The notes under the pieces were generated by a model, which saw only the letters and a list, made by a program, of their open reading frames with translations, was not told the DNA's origin and ran no database searches. The translations under genes were made by a program, and so were the position numbers. Below are positions 24,139 to 33,777 of a DNA stretch of 64,000 nucleotides, piece after piece. The stretch spans positions 55,508 through 119,507 of the forward strand of contig JANYHK010000094.1 in assembly GCA_025359105.1 (NCBI GenBank). Reading direction: 5' to 3'. How positions within the stretch are numbered: the first letter of the stretch is position 1; the number at the start of each line of letters is the position of its first letter. This stretch comes from Myxococcales bacterium. GTDB lineage: Bacteria; Myxococcota_A; Polyangia; Polyangiales; Polyangiaceae.

Positions 24139-25811
24139 GCGGTCACCGCCTCCGCGCCAACGTGGCGCGCGTGGTCGGGCTTGGGGATGCGGATGACGAA
24201 CGCAGTGCCCTTTCCCCCTCCGGAGGCGATCGAGATCTCGCCACCTGCCTTGCGCACCGCAGCGCGCACCGCCGACATGCCGATTCCTCTTCCCGAGATG
24301 CTGGTCGTGACCGGCGCGCTGGAGAGGCCGTCGACGAAGACGAGCCCGAGCTTGTCCTCGAACGTCATTGCGGCGAGCGTGGCGGCCGGGAGCGCCCCTA
24401 TCTCCACGGCGCGTCGGCCGAGGACGTCGACGTCGATGCCGCGTCCGTCGTCCGTGCACTCGACGACGTACTCCGCGCGGTTCTCGCCTATGGCGAGGCG
24501 CACCAGACCTCGAGGGGGCTTGCTGCCGCGCCCCAGCGGGCCCTCGATGCCGTGGTCGATGGCGTTTCGCACGAGGTGCGAGACGACCTGGAAGACCGGG
24601 CGCACGGTCTCGACGTCGAGCGTCGTCTCGGCTCCATCGAGCTCGAACGCAATGCTCTTACCGAGGCGAACCGCAAGCTTCTGCGCGAAGTCGTCGACCG
24701 GACCGAGCAGCTGCCATGCCGGGCGCCGGAACACGTGCGCCGTCCAGCGCCGGAGCTCCGCCGCTTGCGCGCCCGGGATCGACGAGATCAATACACGAAG
24801 GTCACTGATCTGTTCTTTGGTCACGGCGAACCCCTCGTCGCCGAGCTCGTCGTAGGTCAGCTCGAGCACCCCTGCGTTGGCGCTCAAGAAGCCGCGCAGG
24901 GCGTCAGCGACCTCGTCGACGTGGCCCGGGGTAAGGGACGGTGACTCCTCGACGCGATGAATGGCGTCGACGACCTCGTCGAGGCCGTACGACGCCGAGT
25001 TGCCCTTCACCGTGTGAATGGCGTGGCGCGCGGGGCTCTCGCTCCCCTCGAGGAGCGCGCGGCGCGCTCCTGCGAGCTGGTACTTGGCTTCGAGCACGAA
25101 GGTGCGGAACGAGTCCTTCTGCTTCAAGATGCCGACGAGCGTACGGTTGACGTTGCTCTCGCGGGTCGCCGCCTCGAGCGCGGTGACGTCGGAGACCGTG
25201 AAGAGCAGACCGGTCACCTCCTGCGCGGCGCCGCGGAGCACTTTGGCATCGAGCTGTAGCGTGGTGCCGCTCTTCATGCGGGCCTTGCGCGGGAGTTGCG
25301 CGAGGGATGCCTCGGTCGGCAGGAGGTCCTCGAAGACCTGATCGACGCCGAGGAGGAGCTCGGAGCGCGCGCGCGCGCCGAGCCCGAGCAGCTCGCACAG
25401 CCTCGCCCCTTCCACCTGCGTGGCGTCGAAGAGGGCCAAGCACGAGCGCGTGCACCCCGGCTGGACGGTGAGCTCGCGGCTCACGACCATGAACCCGAAC
25501 GTCACGTTGTCCAGGATCGCCTTGAGTGCCAGGGTGCGATGGGCGACCTCGACTTCGAGCGACTCGCTGTAGCGTTTCAGCTCGTTCGCGCGCACCTCGA
25601 CGAGCTCGCGCTTGCGCCGGTTGTTCTCTTCGCGCGCGCGGGCCTTCTCGAGCTGGCGGTGGAGCGCGGACGTCCCGCCGTTGTAGAGGTCATGGACCTT
25701 CCGCTTCAGCACCTCGACGGTGCGCTCGGCCGCGTCGGTCCGCCTTGCCAGCTGGCGGGCGTCGGTTCGCCGTCCGTCAAGCTCGGAGGAATTCGGGTGG
25801 TGCGCGCTCAT
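24135..25811 (-). CDS. soluble CheA-like histidine kinase (coiled coil-PAS-Hpt-HATPase)
   Basis: A 558-residue kinase without membrane segments. A coiled coil fills about residues 20-95, then a PAS-like domain (AILDNVTFGFMVVSRELTVQPG). An Hpt domain has the phosphoacceptor His in HAIHTVKGNSASYG. The ATPase domain has N-box HLVRNAIDHGIEG, DDGRGID, GRGIGMSAV and GKGTAFVIRIP. It resembles a CheA core lacking the CheW-like domain. Start and stop both overlap its neighbours by four bases (FIST upstream, CheX downstream), so one mRNA makes a fixed-ratio module. The PAS or the FIST protein probably provides the signal. Confidence 0.92.
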   Translation of the reverse strand: MSAHHPNSSELDGRRTDARQLARRTDAAERTVEVLKRKVHDLYNGGTSALHRQLEKARAREENNRRKRELVEVRANELKRYSESLEVEVAHRTLALKAILDNVTFGFMVVSRELTVQPGCTRSCLALFDATQVEGARLCELLGLGARARSELLLGVDQVFEDLLPTEASLAQLPRKARMKSGTTLQLDAKVLRGAAQEVTGLLFTVSDVTALEAATRESNVNRTLVGILKQKDSFRTFVLEAKYQLAGARRALLEGSESPARHAIHTVKGNSASYGLDEVVDAIHRVEESPSLTPGHVDEVADALRGFLSANAGVLELTYDELGDEGFAVTKEQISDLRVLISSIPGAQAAELRRWTAHVFRRPAWQLLGPVDDFAQKLAVRLGKSIAFELDGAETTLDVETVRPVFQVVSHLVRNAIDHGIEGPLGRGSKPPRGLVRLAIGENRAEYVVECTDDGRGIDVDVLGRRAVEIGALPAATLAAMTFEDKLGLVFVDGLSSAPVTTSISGRGIGMSAVRAAVRKAGGEISIASGGGKGTAFVIRIPKPDHARHVGAEAVTA

Positions 25812-26947
25812 GCTTCCGCGTCGCGCAAGGCGATCCCGACCAACGTCTGGTTGATGTGGAGACCGGCGAGCTGCTCGCCGTAGGTGTCGAAGCCGATGAC
25901 GTGGCGCCCGAAGCGCTGGAGCGATTGCCCCAGCGCCGCTTCGTGCTTGCCCTTCGAGGCCTCGAGCGCGCGCAGGATACAGTTGAAGGCGATGAACAGC
26001 TCGGCCTGGGGGGCCTTGCTGGACTCTTCCTCCAGCGCGGCGATCATGTCCGCGTGGCCGCCGACGGAGAGCACCATCCCTTCCTCGACGCCGCAGTAGA
26101 AGATGATCGATCCGTCAGGCTCCACCCTCTGGATCGAGCGAACGTAGATCTCCTCGTTGCAGACGAACGTGAGAGGGTTCATGAACGTCACGTCGGGCGT
26201 GACGTCCTCGACCCGCATGCGGAGGGCGCGCGCGTAGGCTTCGATCGCCGGATATCCGTCCATCTCGTAGACCCGGCGCGTCGGCACGTCGGCGCGCGTG
26301 ATGACGAGCGAGGCGGGCGTGGTCGTGTAGTGCTGGTGCTTGATCACCTGGAAGGGGACCGCGGACTCTGCGAGCGCGAAGACGGCACCGGACGGGACGG
26401 CCTCACCGCCGTGCAGCACGAAGGTCTTCGCGAACTTGAGATCGTCGCCCGCGCTGCCGCCGAGGAGCGGGACGCCCTCCAGGGCGTCGGCCATCACGGA
26501 CGACACGACCTCCTCCTTGCACGAGAGCCCGTCGATGAACGTCAGGCAGAAATGCTTCTCCGGGTTCAGGTCCTCCCGCACGATTCCCAGCTTGGCGACG
26601 AGGGCGTCGGTGACGGCGCGCGCGCTGGCCTCGTCGAACGTGCGCACGTCGACCACCGCGGTGGCCCATCGCACACGCGGCGTTCGTAGGCCGGTGACGA
26701 CGAGGCTTCCGTTCATGTGCGCAGCGCCGAGGTGCTCACCGGCCGTCGTGCAGCCGACGACGGGCACCGCGCCGAAGCGGGCGGAGAGCGCCTTCGCGAC
26801 CTCGCTCGCGTCCTGCCGCGTCGAAGCGAAGGCGATGACGAGGTCGAGCCCTTCGGGGGGCACCTCCCACCCCCGCGTGGCCTCGGCGACGGCTTCCGCG
26901 CCGTTCTCCTCCCGCGACGAGCCTTGAAACACCCTCATCCCTCGCAT
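25808..26947 (-). CDS. FIST-domain sensor protein
   Basis: A 379-residue cytoplasmic protein with FIST_N (about 25-220, with VPVVGCTTAGEH and LLGGSAGDDLKF) and FIST_C (about 225-365, ending HINQTLVGIAL). FIST proteins are predicted small-molecule sensors; some NosP relatives bind heme and nitric oxide. Here it is the first gene of an operon with a histidine kinase, so it probably modulates kinase activity. The stop overlaps the kinase start. The start is MRGMRVFQGSS at 26947, with a second Met at 26938. Confidence 0.9.
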   Translation of the reverse strand: MRGMRVFQGSSREENGAEAVAEATRGWEVPPEGLDLVIAFASTRQDASEVAKALSARFGAVPVVGCTTAGEHLGAAHMNGSLVVTGLRTPRVRWATAVVDVRTFDEASARAVTDALVAKLGIVREDLNPEKHFCLTFIDGLSCKEEVVSSVMADALEGVPLLGGSAGDDLKFAKTFVLHGGEAVPSGAVFALAESAVPFQVIKHQHYTTTPASLVITRADVPTRRVYEMDGYPAIEAYARALRMRVEDVTPDVTFMNPLTFVCNEEIYVRSIQRVEPDGSIIFYCGVEEGMVLSVGGHADMIAALEEESSKAPQAELFIAFNCILRALEASKGKHEAALGQSLQRFGRHVIGFDTYGEQLAGLHINQTLVGIALRDAEA

Positions 26948-27133
26948 TGCGTCTCCCCGGGTAGGCGCGGCATCTGCCAACTCGCGCCTACGCTTCCCTT
27001 CAACGGCAACTCTGCTGCAGGACTTGAGGGCGAATGACGAGGGGCGTCGGGAGCGAGCCACACGATCACGCGAAGGTTCACGGCGCACATTGGAGCCGCC
27101 GTCCACGCTTCGAAGCACGACGCCGGTCTGCCA

Positions 27134-27174
27134 CAAACGAAAACGGGGCGAGCGCCTCGCGGTGCCCGCCCCGT
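27134..27174 (-). terminator. rho-independent terminator of the M4 peptidase gene
   Basis: On the minus strand ACGGGGCG (27174-27167) pairs with CGCCCCGT (27150-27143) and is followed by TTTTCGTTTG. It lies 27 bp after the peptidase stop codon and separates that gene from the FIST operon downstream. Confidence 0.8.
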
Positions 27175-27200
27175 CCGACCGTTTCGTTACGCGGCGGATG

Positions 27201-29195
27201 CTAGTTGCACGTCTGCGCGCAGACCGACTTCACCTCGCCCACGCAGATCGAGTCCCAGCTCGTGCTGCAGCAGAAAGAGTCGACCTTGCAGATCTTCGTC
27301 GCGCACGGATCGCACGTGCTCGTCAGCTTGCCGCCCACGGTGCAGAGCGGGTGGCTGCAGGTGTTCGGGGGAGGGCCGGCGTCCGGCGGCGGCGGCGGCG
27401 GCGGTGCCCCGCAGGTCTGTCCGCAGATCGACTTCACCTCGCCGACGCAGATCGAGTCCCAAGACGTCGCGCAGCAGAACGAGTCGGCCGCGCAGATCTT
27501 GGTGACGCACGGATCGCACGTGCTCGTGAGCTTGGTGCCGCTCGAGCACTTGTCGTGTGCGCACGTGCTCGGGCCGCTGTCGGTCCCCGTGTCCTTGCCG
27601 CTGTCCGTCGGGGGCTTCGCGTCGGTGCCCCCGTCCTGGGGCGGCGCCGTCTTGCCGACGCCGACCGCGGCCCACGCCGCGCTCACCGACGCGATCTCGG
27701 CGGCGGTGTAGCCTAGCTGCGACGCAGCCTGCTCCGTCGCCGTCCGGGCGGCGGCGAAGGTCGTCGACGACGTGAAGATGGTGGTGTTGGCGCGGTAGAA
27801 GATCTGCGACGCCTTGTCGATCCCGATCCCGGTCACGACCCCGGTGGTCTTGGCGTGGGGATGCGAACCGCCGTGCGAAAGAAGGTAGAAGACGAGGTTC
27901 GAGATGCCCGAGCTGTAGTGGACGTCGATGCCGCTCGTGTAGTCCGGGTAGTAGTCGAGCGATTTGCCGTCCTTGGTCGGATCGTTCATGTAGCGGAGCG
28001 CGTCGCCCGGGGTGGCCGGTGTATAGACCCCCTCGCCGACTTGCCACACGCCGTCGGGCGGCGTCGCGGGCTTGCCGTCCTTGAACCACTCGCACGTGTT
28101 GCCGAAGATGTCGGACATCGACTCGTTCAAGCCGCCCGACTCGCCGGAGTAGATGAGGTTGGACGTGCGCTCGGTCACCGCGTGGGTGAGCTCGTGCGCC
28201 GTCACGTCGACCTCGGTCGCGAGGTTGGCGAGGACGACGCCGTCGCCGTCGCCGTAGACCATCTGCGTGCCGTCCCAGAACGCGTTGTTGTACTTCGTCG
28301 AGTAGTGGACGGTGCTGATGAGCGCGGCGCCCTTGTTGTCGAACGAATCGCGCGCGAAGAGCTGCTTGTAGCAGTCGTACGTGAAGCCGAGGTTGTCGTA
28401 GTTGCCGTTGACGGTGGTGTCGGCCGTCGGGGCTTGCCCCTCGGCGCGCACGAGCACGCCCGGGGTCGCCGACCCGTTCTTGGCGTCGTGGACCTGGCGG
28501 TTCTCGGCGGTGTGGATGTGCGGAATGCGGCCGACGATGCTTCCGTTGACCGCGTCGACGAGGACGGTGTCGTGCACCGGCGTCATGTCCGTCTTCGTTC
28601 CGGTCATGTCGACGCGGTAGACGAGGACGACGGAGCCGGGCAGCTGCAGGTATGCCAGATCGGGGGCGCCGCCGGCGGCGACGTTCGTGAGGCTCGCCGC
28701 TCCGCCCTTGGCCGCGGCGAGCGCGTCCACGTGGGCCAGCGTCGCCGTCGTCGCGTTGGGGAGGAGATCGTCGCGCACCGAGCCGTTGGCCGCGTAGACC
28801 GCGCCGTTGCGCACGTGGAGGATGAGCTCGGCGCCGATGACGTCGCGGCCGTCACGCTGCTGGCGGTAACGGTAGTGCGTGTCGCCGATCGCGTCGGTGT
28901 GCGCGCCGAGGAAGAGGAGGCTCGACGCCTTTGCGTGGAACGTCGGCATCAGCGCCGCGAGCGGCATCATGAGCGCGTTCGGCGCGAGCGCGTGCGCGCT
29001 CGGGGCCGCGCCGAGGCTGCCGGTAACGAAGGTGGCGACGCCGTCCTGATCGACGTCGACGATGGTGATCTTCCCCGCCGAGGACGCGGCGGACGTGTCA
29101 TCGGACGATTCGTCCTGAGAAGCCGAGCACCCGACGAAAATGAGCTGAGCCAGACCGACAGCGCCAAGGAGCTTGAGCGACGTTCGAAGCTTCAT
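27201..29195 (-). CDS. M4 (thermolysin-family) metallopeptidase with two Cys-rich repeats
   Basis: A 664-residue exported protease with a lipoprotein-like signal (QLIFVGCSAS). A propeptide of about 190 residues precedes the catalytic domain. The zinc site is HELTHAVTE (HExxH) and the third ligand lies in GGLNESMSDIFG; the active-site His is in SSGISNLVFY...HGG context. The C-terminus has Pro/Asp-rich linkers and two repeats of about 44 residues (CDPCVTKICAADSFCC and CDPCATKICKVDSFCC), each with about eight Cys, likely extracellular binding or anchoring modules. A terminator follows. Its upstream gap (29196-29465) contains a 7-bp palindrome. Confidence 0.93.
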   Translation of the reverse strand: MKLRTSLKLLGAVGLAQLIFVGCSASQDESSDDTSAASSAGKITIVDVDQDGVATFVTGSLGAAPSAHALAPNALMMPLAALMPTFHAKASSLLFLGAHTDAIGDTHYRYRQQRDGRDVIGAELILHVRNGAVYAANGSVRDDLLPNATTATLAHVDALAAAKGGAASLTNVAAGGAPDLAYLQLPGSVVLVYRVDMTGTKTDMTPVHDTVLVDAVNGSIVGRIPHIHTAENRQVHDAKNGSATPGVLVRAEGQAPTADTTVNGNYDNLGFTYDCYKQLFARDSFDNKGAALISTVHYSTKYNNAFWDGTQMVYGDGDGVVLANLATEVDVTAHELTHAVTERTSNLIYSGESGGLNESMSDIFGNTCEWFKDGKPATPPDGVWQVGEGVYTPATPGDALRYMNDPTKDGKSLDYYPDYTSGIDVHYSSGISNLVFYLLSHGGSHPHAKTTGVVTGIGIDKASQIFYRANTTIFTSSTTFAAARTATEQAASQLGYTAAEIASVSAAWAAVGVGKTAPPQDGGTDAKPPTDSGKDTGTDSGPSTCAHDKCSSGTKLTSTCDPCVTKICAADSFCCATSWDSICVGEVKSICGQTCGAPPPPPPPDAGPPPNTCSHPLCTVGGKLTSTCDPCATKICKVDSFCCSTSWDSICVGEVKSVCAQTCN

Positions 29196-29405
29196 GAAGG
29201 ACCCCTGCTCGCGCTTTGCGTTTCGCTCAGCGCGGTTCGTTCGTTCGTCACGCCGCCCGGAACCCCCGCCCGCGTGTGCGTGCGTGGTCCGACATCCGGG
29301 CTCGTGTGAGGCGCGATCTCACTGCCGCGATTGGGTCGCGGCCGCAACCCAAAAGCGACACGCCGCGCTCTTCCAACCAGCCGAAATTGTTCTAGATTAT
29401 TGCCT

Positions 29406-29424
29406 ACACGCAACCACTGCGTGT
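29406..29424. promoter_or_regulatory. inverted repeat upstream of M4 peptidase gene
   Basis: ACACGCA-ACCAC-TGCGTGT is a perfect 7-bp inverted repeat in the AT-richer stretch of the gap before the peptidase gene. It could be an operator; no matching regulator is adjacent. Confidence 0.4.
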
Positions 29425-29465
29425 GCGCTTGGACGTCGATGTGCGAGCGTTCGCTGCATGCGCGC

Positions 29466-30158
29466 CTAGCGACTCACTCGCCAGAAAAAGACAGCAGTCA
29501 GGCGCTTCTGCGCGTGCTCTGCGCCGAAATACGACGTCGCCGAGTGGACCAGATCGGGGCGGTACACGAGGAGGCGGTTGTAGACGTTGGTGACCTCGAC
29601 CTCCTCGACCCACGCGTGGACGGGGACCTTCTTGATCCCGAGCGCGTCTTCCAGGCCGTCGTGGGGTGGAGGACAGAGGTTGCCATCGAGGGTTCCGTCG
29701 GGGAGGCGTAGCCGGAAGAACGAGGTGCCTGCGTGCTTCGTCGCCGGGTACGGGTGCAGGTAGAGCACGGCGGCCAGATCGCACAGCGCGCGTGAGTCGA
29801 CGTGCGGCCGCGCGATCGATTCACCGCCGCCGACGAGCTGCACGTAGTTGTGGGAGAGCGTCCCGGCCGGCGGCTCGAGCGCGCGGACGCCGAGCTGCGC
29901 CACGATCCACGCTTCGAGCTCGGCGAGCTCCGCGGGGTTGAGAGCGTCCGGCGCGCGCAGGCCTGGCCAGCTCTCGGGGCGGTAGGGGGCGCCGAGGATC
30001 CAGCGCTCCTTGAGGAGGCACCGCTTCGTCACCTCGAGGGGCCTGGCGAGCGCGTTGTCCTTGACCCAGAAGTGCCGGCCCAGCTCCGGCTTCTCGTACG
30101 CCAGGACGCCGGGGCGAACGCGGGTCTCCTGGGGCGGCTGCTCCTCGCTCATCCTCAC
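29466..30158 (-). CDS. DUF6445-like 2-oxoglutarate oxygenase-type protein
   Basis: A 230-residue protein. The HxD pair is in ARPHVDSRALC, the distal His in YRPDLVHSATSYFG and the candidate 2-oxoglutarate Arg in KRLTAVFFW, so the jelly-roll dioxygenase metal triad is present. It resembles DUF6445 proteins, many of which lie near biosynthetic or peptide-modification genes. Here it stands 48 bp after phoU on the same strand, so it may be read through from the phosphate operon, but no functional link is evident. The substrate is unknown. Confidence 0.75.
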   Translation of the reverse strand: MRMSEEQPPQETRVRPGVLAYEKPELGRHFWVKDNALARPLEVTKRCLLKERWILGAPYRPESWPGLRAPDALNPAELAELEAWIVAQLGVRALEPPAGTLSHNYVQLVGGGESIARPHVDSRALCDLAAVLYLHPYPATKHAGTSFFRLRLPDGTLDGNLCPPPHDGLEDALGIKKVPVHAWVEEVEVTNVYNRLLVYRPDLVHSATSYFGAEHAQKRLTAVFFWRVSR

Positions 30159-30205
30159 GCGAAGGTAGCAGCGTTCTTCGCGACCTGCCGCTCCTGGCGG
30201 GCCCG

Positions 30206-30922
30206 CTAGGACTTGCTGCCGCCCAGCACCTTGGCGGAGGCCGTGGGCGGCGGGTAGGTCTGGTGGCGAACGTCGTCGCCCTGGACCATGAAGATCACTT
30301 CTTCGGCGATGTTGGTCGCGTGATCGGCGATCCGCTCGATGTACTTTGCAACCTTGATGACGCGCACCGCCGGCAGCACCTCCTCGGGGTGCCCCTCCAT
30401 GAATTTCGTCATCGCGCGGAGGATCTCGCCGTAGAGCTCGTCGACCGCGTCGTCCCGCGAGCGGATGAGTGCCGCGCGCTGCACGTCACCCTCGACGAAC
30501 GCATCGAGCGCGTCGCGGAGCATCTGCTGAGCGTGGTCGGCCATCGCGCGCAGCTCCCCCTGAACCTGCTCCTTCGACTGGCCGTGCGCCTCTTCGGCGC
30601 GCTCGGCGATGTTGACCGCCTCGTCGCCGATGCGCTCGAGATCCGTCACCAGCTTGAGCGCCGTGGCGAGGAGGCGGAGGTCGTAGGCGACCGGCTGACG
30701 CAGCGCGAGAATGCGGAGCACCAGCGCGTCGATGTCCACCTCGTCGCGATCGATCTTGTAGTCGAGCTCCTTGACCTCGGCGGCGGTCGTGGGCGATTGG
30801 GTCCAGAACGCCTCGAGCGCGAGGCGCAGGCTTCGCTCGCAGCGGGCCCCCATCGCAAGGGTATGCGCGCGGAGCTCACGTAGCTCGGCTTCGAAATCCC
30901 TGCTCGAATGCGATGACGGCAT
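30206..30922 (-). CDS. phoU: phosphate signalling regulator PhoU
   Basis: A 238-residue all-helical protein with two PhoU repeats. Metal-cluster motifs appear as ELDYKIDRDEVDID in the first repeat and RSRDDAVDELYGE in the second; RIADHATNIAEEV and RIGDEAVNIAERAE are the conserved helices. PhoU keeps PhoR inactive when phosphate is ample, working with PstSCAB. It is the last gene of the pst operon, nine bp after pstA. Confidence 0.97.
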   Translation of the reverse strand: MPSSHSSRDFEAELRELRAHTLAMGARCERSLRLALEAFWTQSPTTAAEVKELDYKIDRDEVDIDALVLRILALRQPVAYDLRLLATALKLVTDLERIGDEAVNIAERAEEAHGQSKEQVQGELRAMADHAQQMLRDALDAFVEGDVQRAALIRSRDDAVDELYGEILRAMTKFMEGHPEEVLPAVRVIKVAKYIERIADHATNIAEEVIFMVQGDDVRHQTYPPPTASAKVLGGSKS

Positions 30923-30931
30923 GAAGCCTCC

Positions 30932-31891
30932 TCAGAGTGACGCCCGCAGGCGGCGGCGTGTCCGCGCGCGGATCGCGACGGCCACGAAGTTCAAGAGGAA
31001 CGTGAGCGACAGGAGGACGAGCACCGTGCCGTAGAGGAGCGGCTTGGTGCGGTCCACGTCCGGCGACTGCGTTGCCAGGACGTACACATGATAGCCCAGG
31101 CTCATGAACGGATCGTTCAGGTTCGTCGGAAGGTACGGCAGGAAGTAGGCCGCTCCGGTGAAAAGGATGGGCGCGACCTCGCCGGCGCCGCGGCTCACCG
31201 CGAGGATGCTTCCGGTCAGGATGCCGCCGAGCGCCTCGGGGAGCACGACCCGGAAAACCGTCTGCAGCTTGGTTGCGCCGAGCGCGAGGCTCGCGTCGCG
31301 CACGTCGCGCGGAACGGCGCGGATGGCCTCCTCGGTGGCGACGACGACGACCGGCAGGGTCAGGATCGCCAAGGTCAGCGCCGCCCATATGAGCGATGGC
31401 TTGCCGTAGGTGGCCTGCCCGCCATAGGCGACGTCGTCGATGCCCTTGCCGACCGTGGAGATGAAGAACCCGAGGCCGAAGAGGCCGAAGACGATCGAGG
31501 GGACGCCGGCGAGGTTGGCGATGCACACGCGGATCGCGCGCGCGAGCCGCGACGACGCAGGCGCGTACTCGGCGAGGTAGATCGCGGTGGCGACGCCAGC
31601 GGGGACGGCCGCGATCGTCATGAGAAGCGTGAGGGCCACGGTGCCGAAGATCGCCGGGAAGATCCCGCCCGCGGTCATGCCCTTCGTCGGTGCGGCGCTC
31701 ACGAACTCCCACGAGATCACCCGCGCGCCGCCAATGATGACGTCACCCAGGATGACCACGAGCATCGCGAGGATGATTAGCGTCGCCGCGACGGTGAGGG
31801 CAGACAGGACGCGGTCGCCGACGTGGCTGCGCTTGTGCGTCGCCCACGCCGCGGTCGCCGCGCTCGTGCCGGCCGACGTGTCCGCTGTCAT
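30932..31891 (-). CDS. pstA: phosphate ABC transporter permease PstA
   Basis: A 319-residue inner-membrane permease with six predicted spans. It carries FGTVALTLLMTIAAVPAGVA and the EAA loop region EAIRAVPRDVRDASLALGATK, which contacts PstB. Its start overlaps the stop of pstC by ATGA. The N-terminus has an extra Ala/Thr-rich cytoplasmic leader of about 25 residues. Confidence 0.96.
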   Translation of the reverse strand: MTADTSAGTSAATAAWATHKRSHVGDRVLSALTVAATLIILAMLVVILGDVIIGGARVISWEFVSAAPTKGMTAGGIFPAIFGTVALTLLMTIAAVPAGVATAIYLAEYAPASSRLARAIRVCIANLAGVPSIVFGLFGLGFFISTVGKGIDDVAYGGQATYGKPSLIWAALTLAILTLPVVVVATEEAIRAVPRDVRDASLALGATKLQTVFRVVLPEALGGILTGSILAVSRGAGEVAPILFTGAAYFLPYLPTNLNDPFMSLGYHVYVLATQSPDVDRTKPLLYGTVLVLLSLTFLLNFVAVAIRARTRRRLRASL

Positions 31892-32868
31892 CGCGAGCCT
31901 CCGAGCTTGGCGCGCATGCCATGCACCATGCGCTCACCGAAGAAGTTCACGGCGAACGTGGAGACGAACAGGAGGGCGCCGAGGAAGAAGAGCACATGGT
32001 AGTGCGGGCTCCCGACGACGACCTCACCGAGCTCCTGCGCGATCGTGGCCGTGATCGTGCGCGCCGAGTGGTCGAGCGAGCCGTCGAGGAGCGCGGCGTT
32101 GCCGGAGGCGAGGACGACGATCATCGTCTCGCCGATCGCGCGACCGAAGCCGAGGACGATCGCCGCGGCGATGCCGGGTCCCGCGGCCGGCAGGATGACA
32201 CGCAGGGTCGTCTGGGAGCGGGACGAGCCGAGCGCGGTCGCTGCGGTGCGGTAAGATCCCGGTACGGCGCGAAGCGCGTCTTCGGAGACGCTGAACACGA
32301 TCGGGCAGATGGCGAACGCGAGCCCGAGGCCGGCGACGAGCGCGTTGAGCCGGTGCTCGGTGCCGAACGCTGCCTGCACCCACGACGAGAGCACGACGAG
32401 CGCGAAGAATCCGATGACGACACTTGGAACCCCGGCGAGCAGCTCGATCGCCGGCTTCAGGAGCTCGCGGGTCCGCTTGCCCGCCATCTCCGAGACGTAC
32501 AGCGCGGCGGACACGCTCAGCGGCACCGCGAAGACGAGCGCGATCAGCGTCACCTTCACGCTGCCGACGAGGAGCGGCAGGATGTTGTACTTGGGGATGT
32601 CGCTGACCGGTTGCCAGCTGAACAGACCCTCCCGCGAGGCGAACATCCCCCCGAGCGTGACCTCCTTCTGGACGATCGCGCTCGTCAGGACCGGCAGCGC
32701 CTCCTTGCCGACGAAGAGGAGAATGAGGAGCACCGCCGCGATCGACACCAGGGCCACCAGCTTGATGAGGCCTTCGACGAGTCGCTCTACGATGCGCCCC
32801 TTCGCCACGAGCGACCGGCTCGGGCGGGTGCTCTCGATTTCGCGGGGGATGGTCGCCACGTCCTGCAC
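31888..32868 (-). CDS. pstC: phosphate ABC transporter permease PstC
   Basis: A 326-residue inner-membrane permease, partner of PstA. Visible features are a first span (LIKLVALVSIAAVLLILLFV), a PstC-type periplasmic segment, the EAA motif EDALRAVPGSYRTAATALGS, and FGRAIGETMIVVLASGN. It starts six bp after pstS and its stop overlaps pstA. Confidence 0.96.
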   Translation of the reverse strand: MQDVATIPREIESTRPSRSLVAKGRIVERLVEGLIKLVALVSIAAVLLILLFVGKEALPVLTSAIVQKEVTLGGMFASREGLFSWQPVSDIPKYNILPLLVGSVKVTLIALVFAVPLSVSAALYVSEMAGKRTRELLKPAIELLAGVPSVVIGFFALVVLSSWVQAAFGTEHRLNALVAGLGLAFAICPIVFSVSEDALRAVPGSYRTAATALGSSRSQTTLRVILPAAGPGIAAAIVLGFGRAIGETMIVVLASGNAALLDGSLDHSARTITATIAQELGEVVVGSPHYHVLFFLGALLFVSTFAVNFFGERMVHGMRAKLGGSR

Positions 32869-32874
32869 GGTCGC

Positions 32875-33777
32875 CTATTTGCCCTTGGGCAGGGGGTAGT
32901 AACCGACGTCGCCAATCACCTTCTGGCCGCCTTCGCTCACGACCCACCCGATGAACTTCTTCGTCGTCGGCTCGGGCTGGCCGGCCGTGTAAAAGTAGAG
33001 GAAGCGCCCGATGGGGTAGGTGCCGTCCTGCGCGGTCTCGAGCGAAGGCGTGATCGCGGGGGACGTATCCTCCTTCTTCACCTTGAGCGCGCGGATCCCC
33101 TCGAGGTAGGCGATGCCGCCGTAGCCGATGCCGAACTCGTCGCCCTTCACGGCGTTGACGACGGCCGACGTGCCGGCCAGCGTCTGCGTCGCGGCGGCGA
33201 AGTCCTTGTTCACGAGCACGTGCTCCTTGAAGTAACCGTACGTACCCGAGTTGTTCTCGCGGCCGTAGAGGATGATCGCGTGGTTGGGGCCGCCGATGTC
33301 CTTCCAGTTCTTCGTCTCGCCCAGGTAGATCTTCGCGAGCTGCGGAATCGAGATCTCCTGCATCGGGCTCTTGGCGTTGACGTAGACGGCGAGCGCGTCG
33401 AGGGCGACCTTCGTCTCCACGGCCTCGGCGCTCCGCTTTGCCTTGAGGTCCTCCTTCTCCTTGTCCTTCATCGGCCGGCTCGACTCGCAGACATCGGTGC
33501 TGCCGTTGATGAGCGCGGCGATGCCGGTGCCGGAGCCGCCGCCCGTTACCTGGATCGTGATGCCGGCGTTCTCCTTCATGTAGGTCTCTGCCCAGCGCTG
33601 GCCGAGGATGACCATCGTGTCGGAGCCTTTGATCGAGATGGCGGTCTTGGCCGCGACCGGCTGGGCGCCTGTCGTGGACGAGCTCGCGCTCGGCGACGGT
33701 TGCGACTCGGTGCGGGTGCATGCGGCAGCAGCGACGACGAAGCCGGCGGTGACGCCGAGCGTGCGAAGCGAGATCAT
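32875..33777 (-). CDS. pstS: phosphate-binding lipoprotein PstS
   Basis: A 300-residue periplasmic phosphate-binding protein. The lipobox is [10 protein letters not shown] Ser/Pro linker leads to the binding domain, with [16 protein letters not shown] (phosphate loop), [13 protein letters not shown] (second loop) and [10 protein letters not shown]. The start overlaps the stop of pstB by ATGA. Finding pstB before pstS differs from the Escherichia coli order pstSCAB. Confidence 0.96.
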   Translation of the reverse strand: MISLRTLGVTAGFVVAAAACTRTESQPSPSASSSTTGAQPVAAKTAISIKGSDTMVILGQRWAETYMKENAGITIQVTGGGSGTGIAALINGSTDVCESSRPMKDKEKEDLKAKRSAEAVETKVALDALAVYVNAKSPMQEISIPQLAKIYLGETKNWKDIGGPNHAIILYGRENNSGTYGYFKEHVLVNKDFAAATQTLAGTSAVVNAVKGDEFGIGYGGIAYLEGIRALKVKKEDTSPAITPSLETAQDGTYPIGRFLYFYTAGQPEPTTKKFIGWVVSEGGQKVIGDVGYYPLPKGK

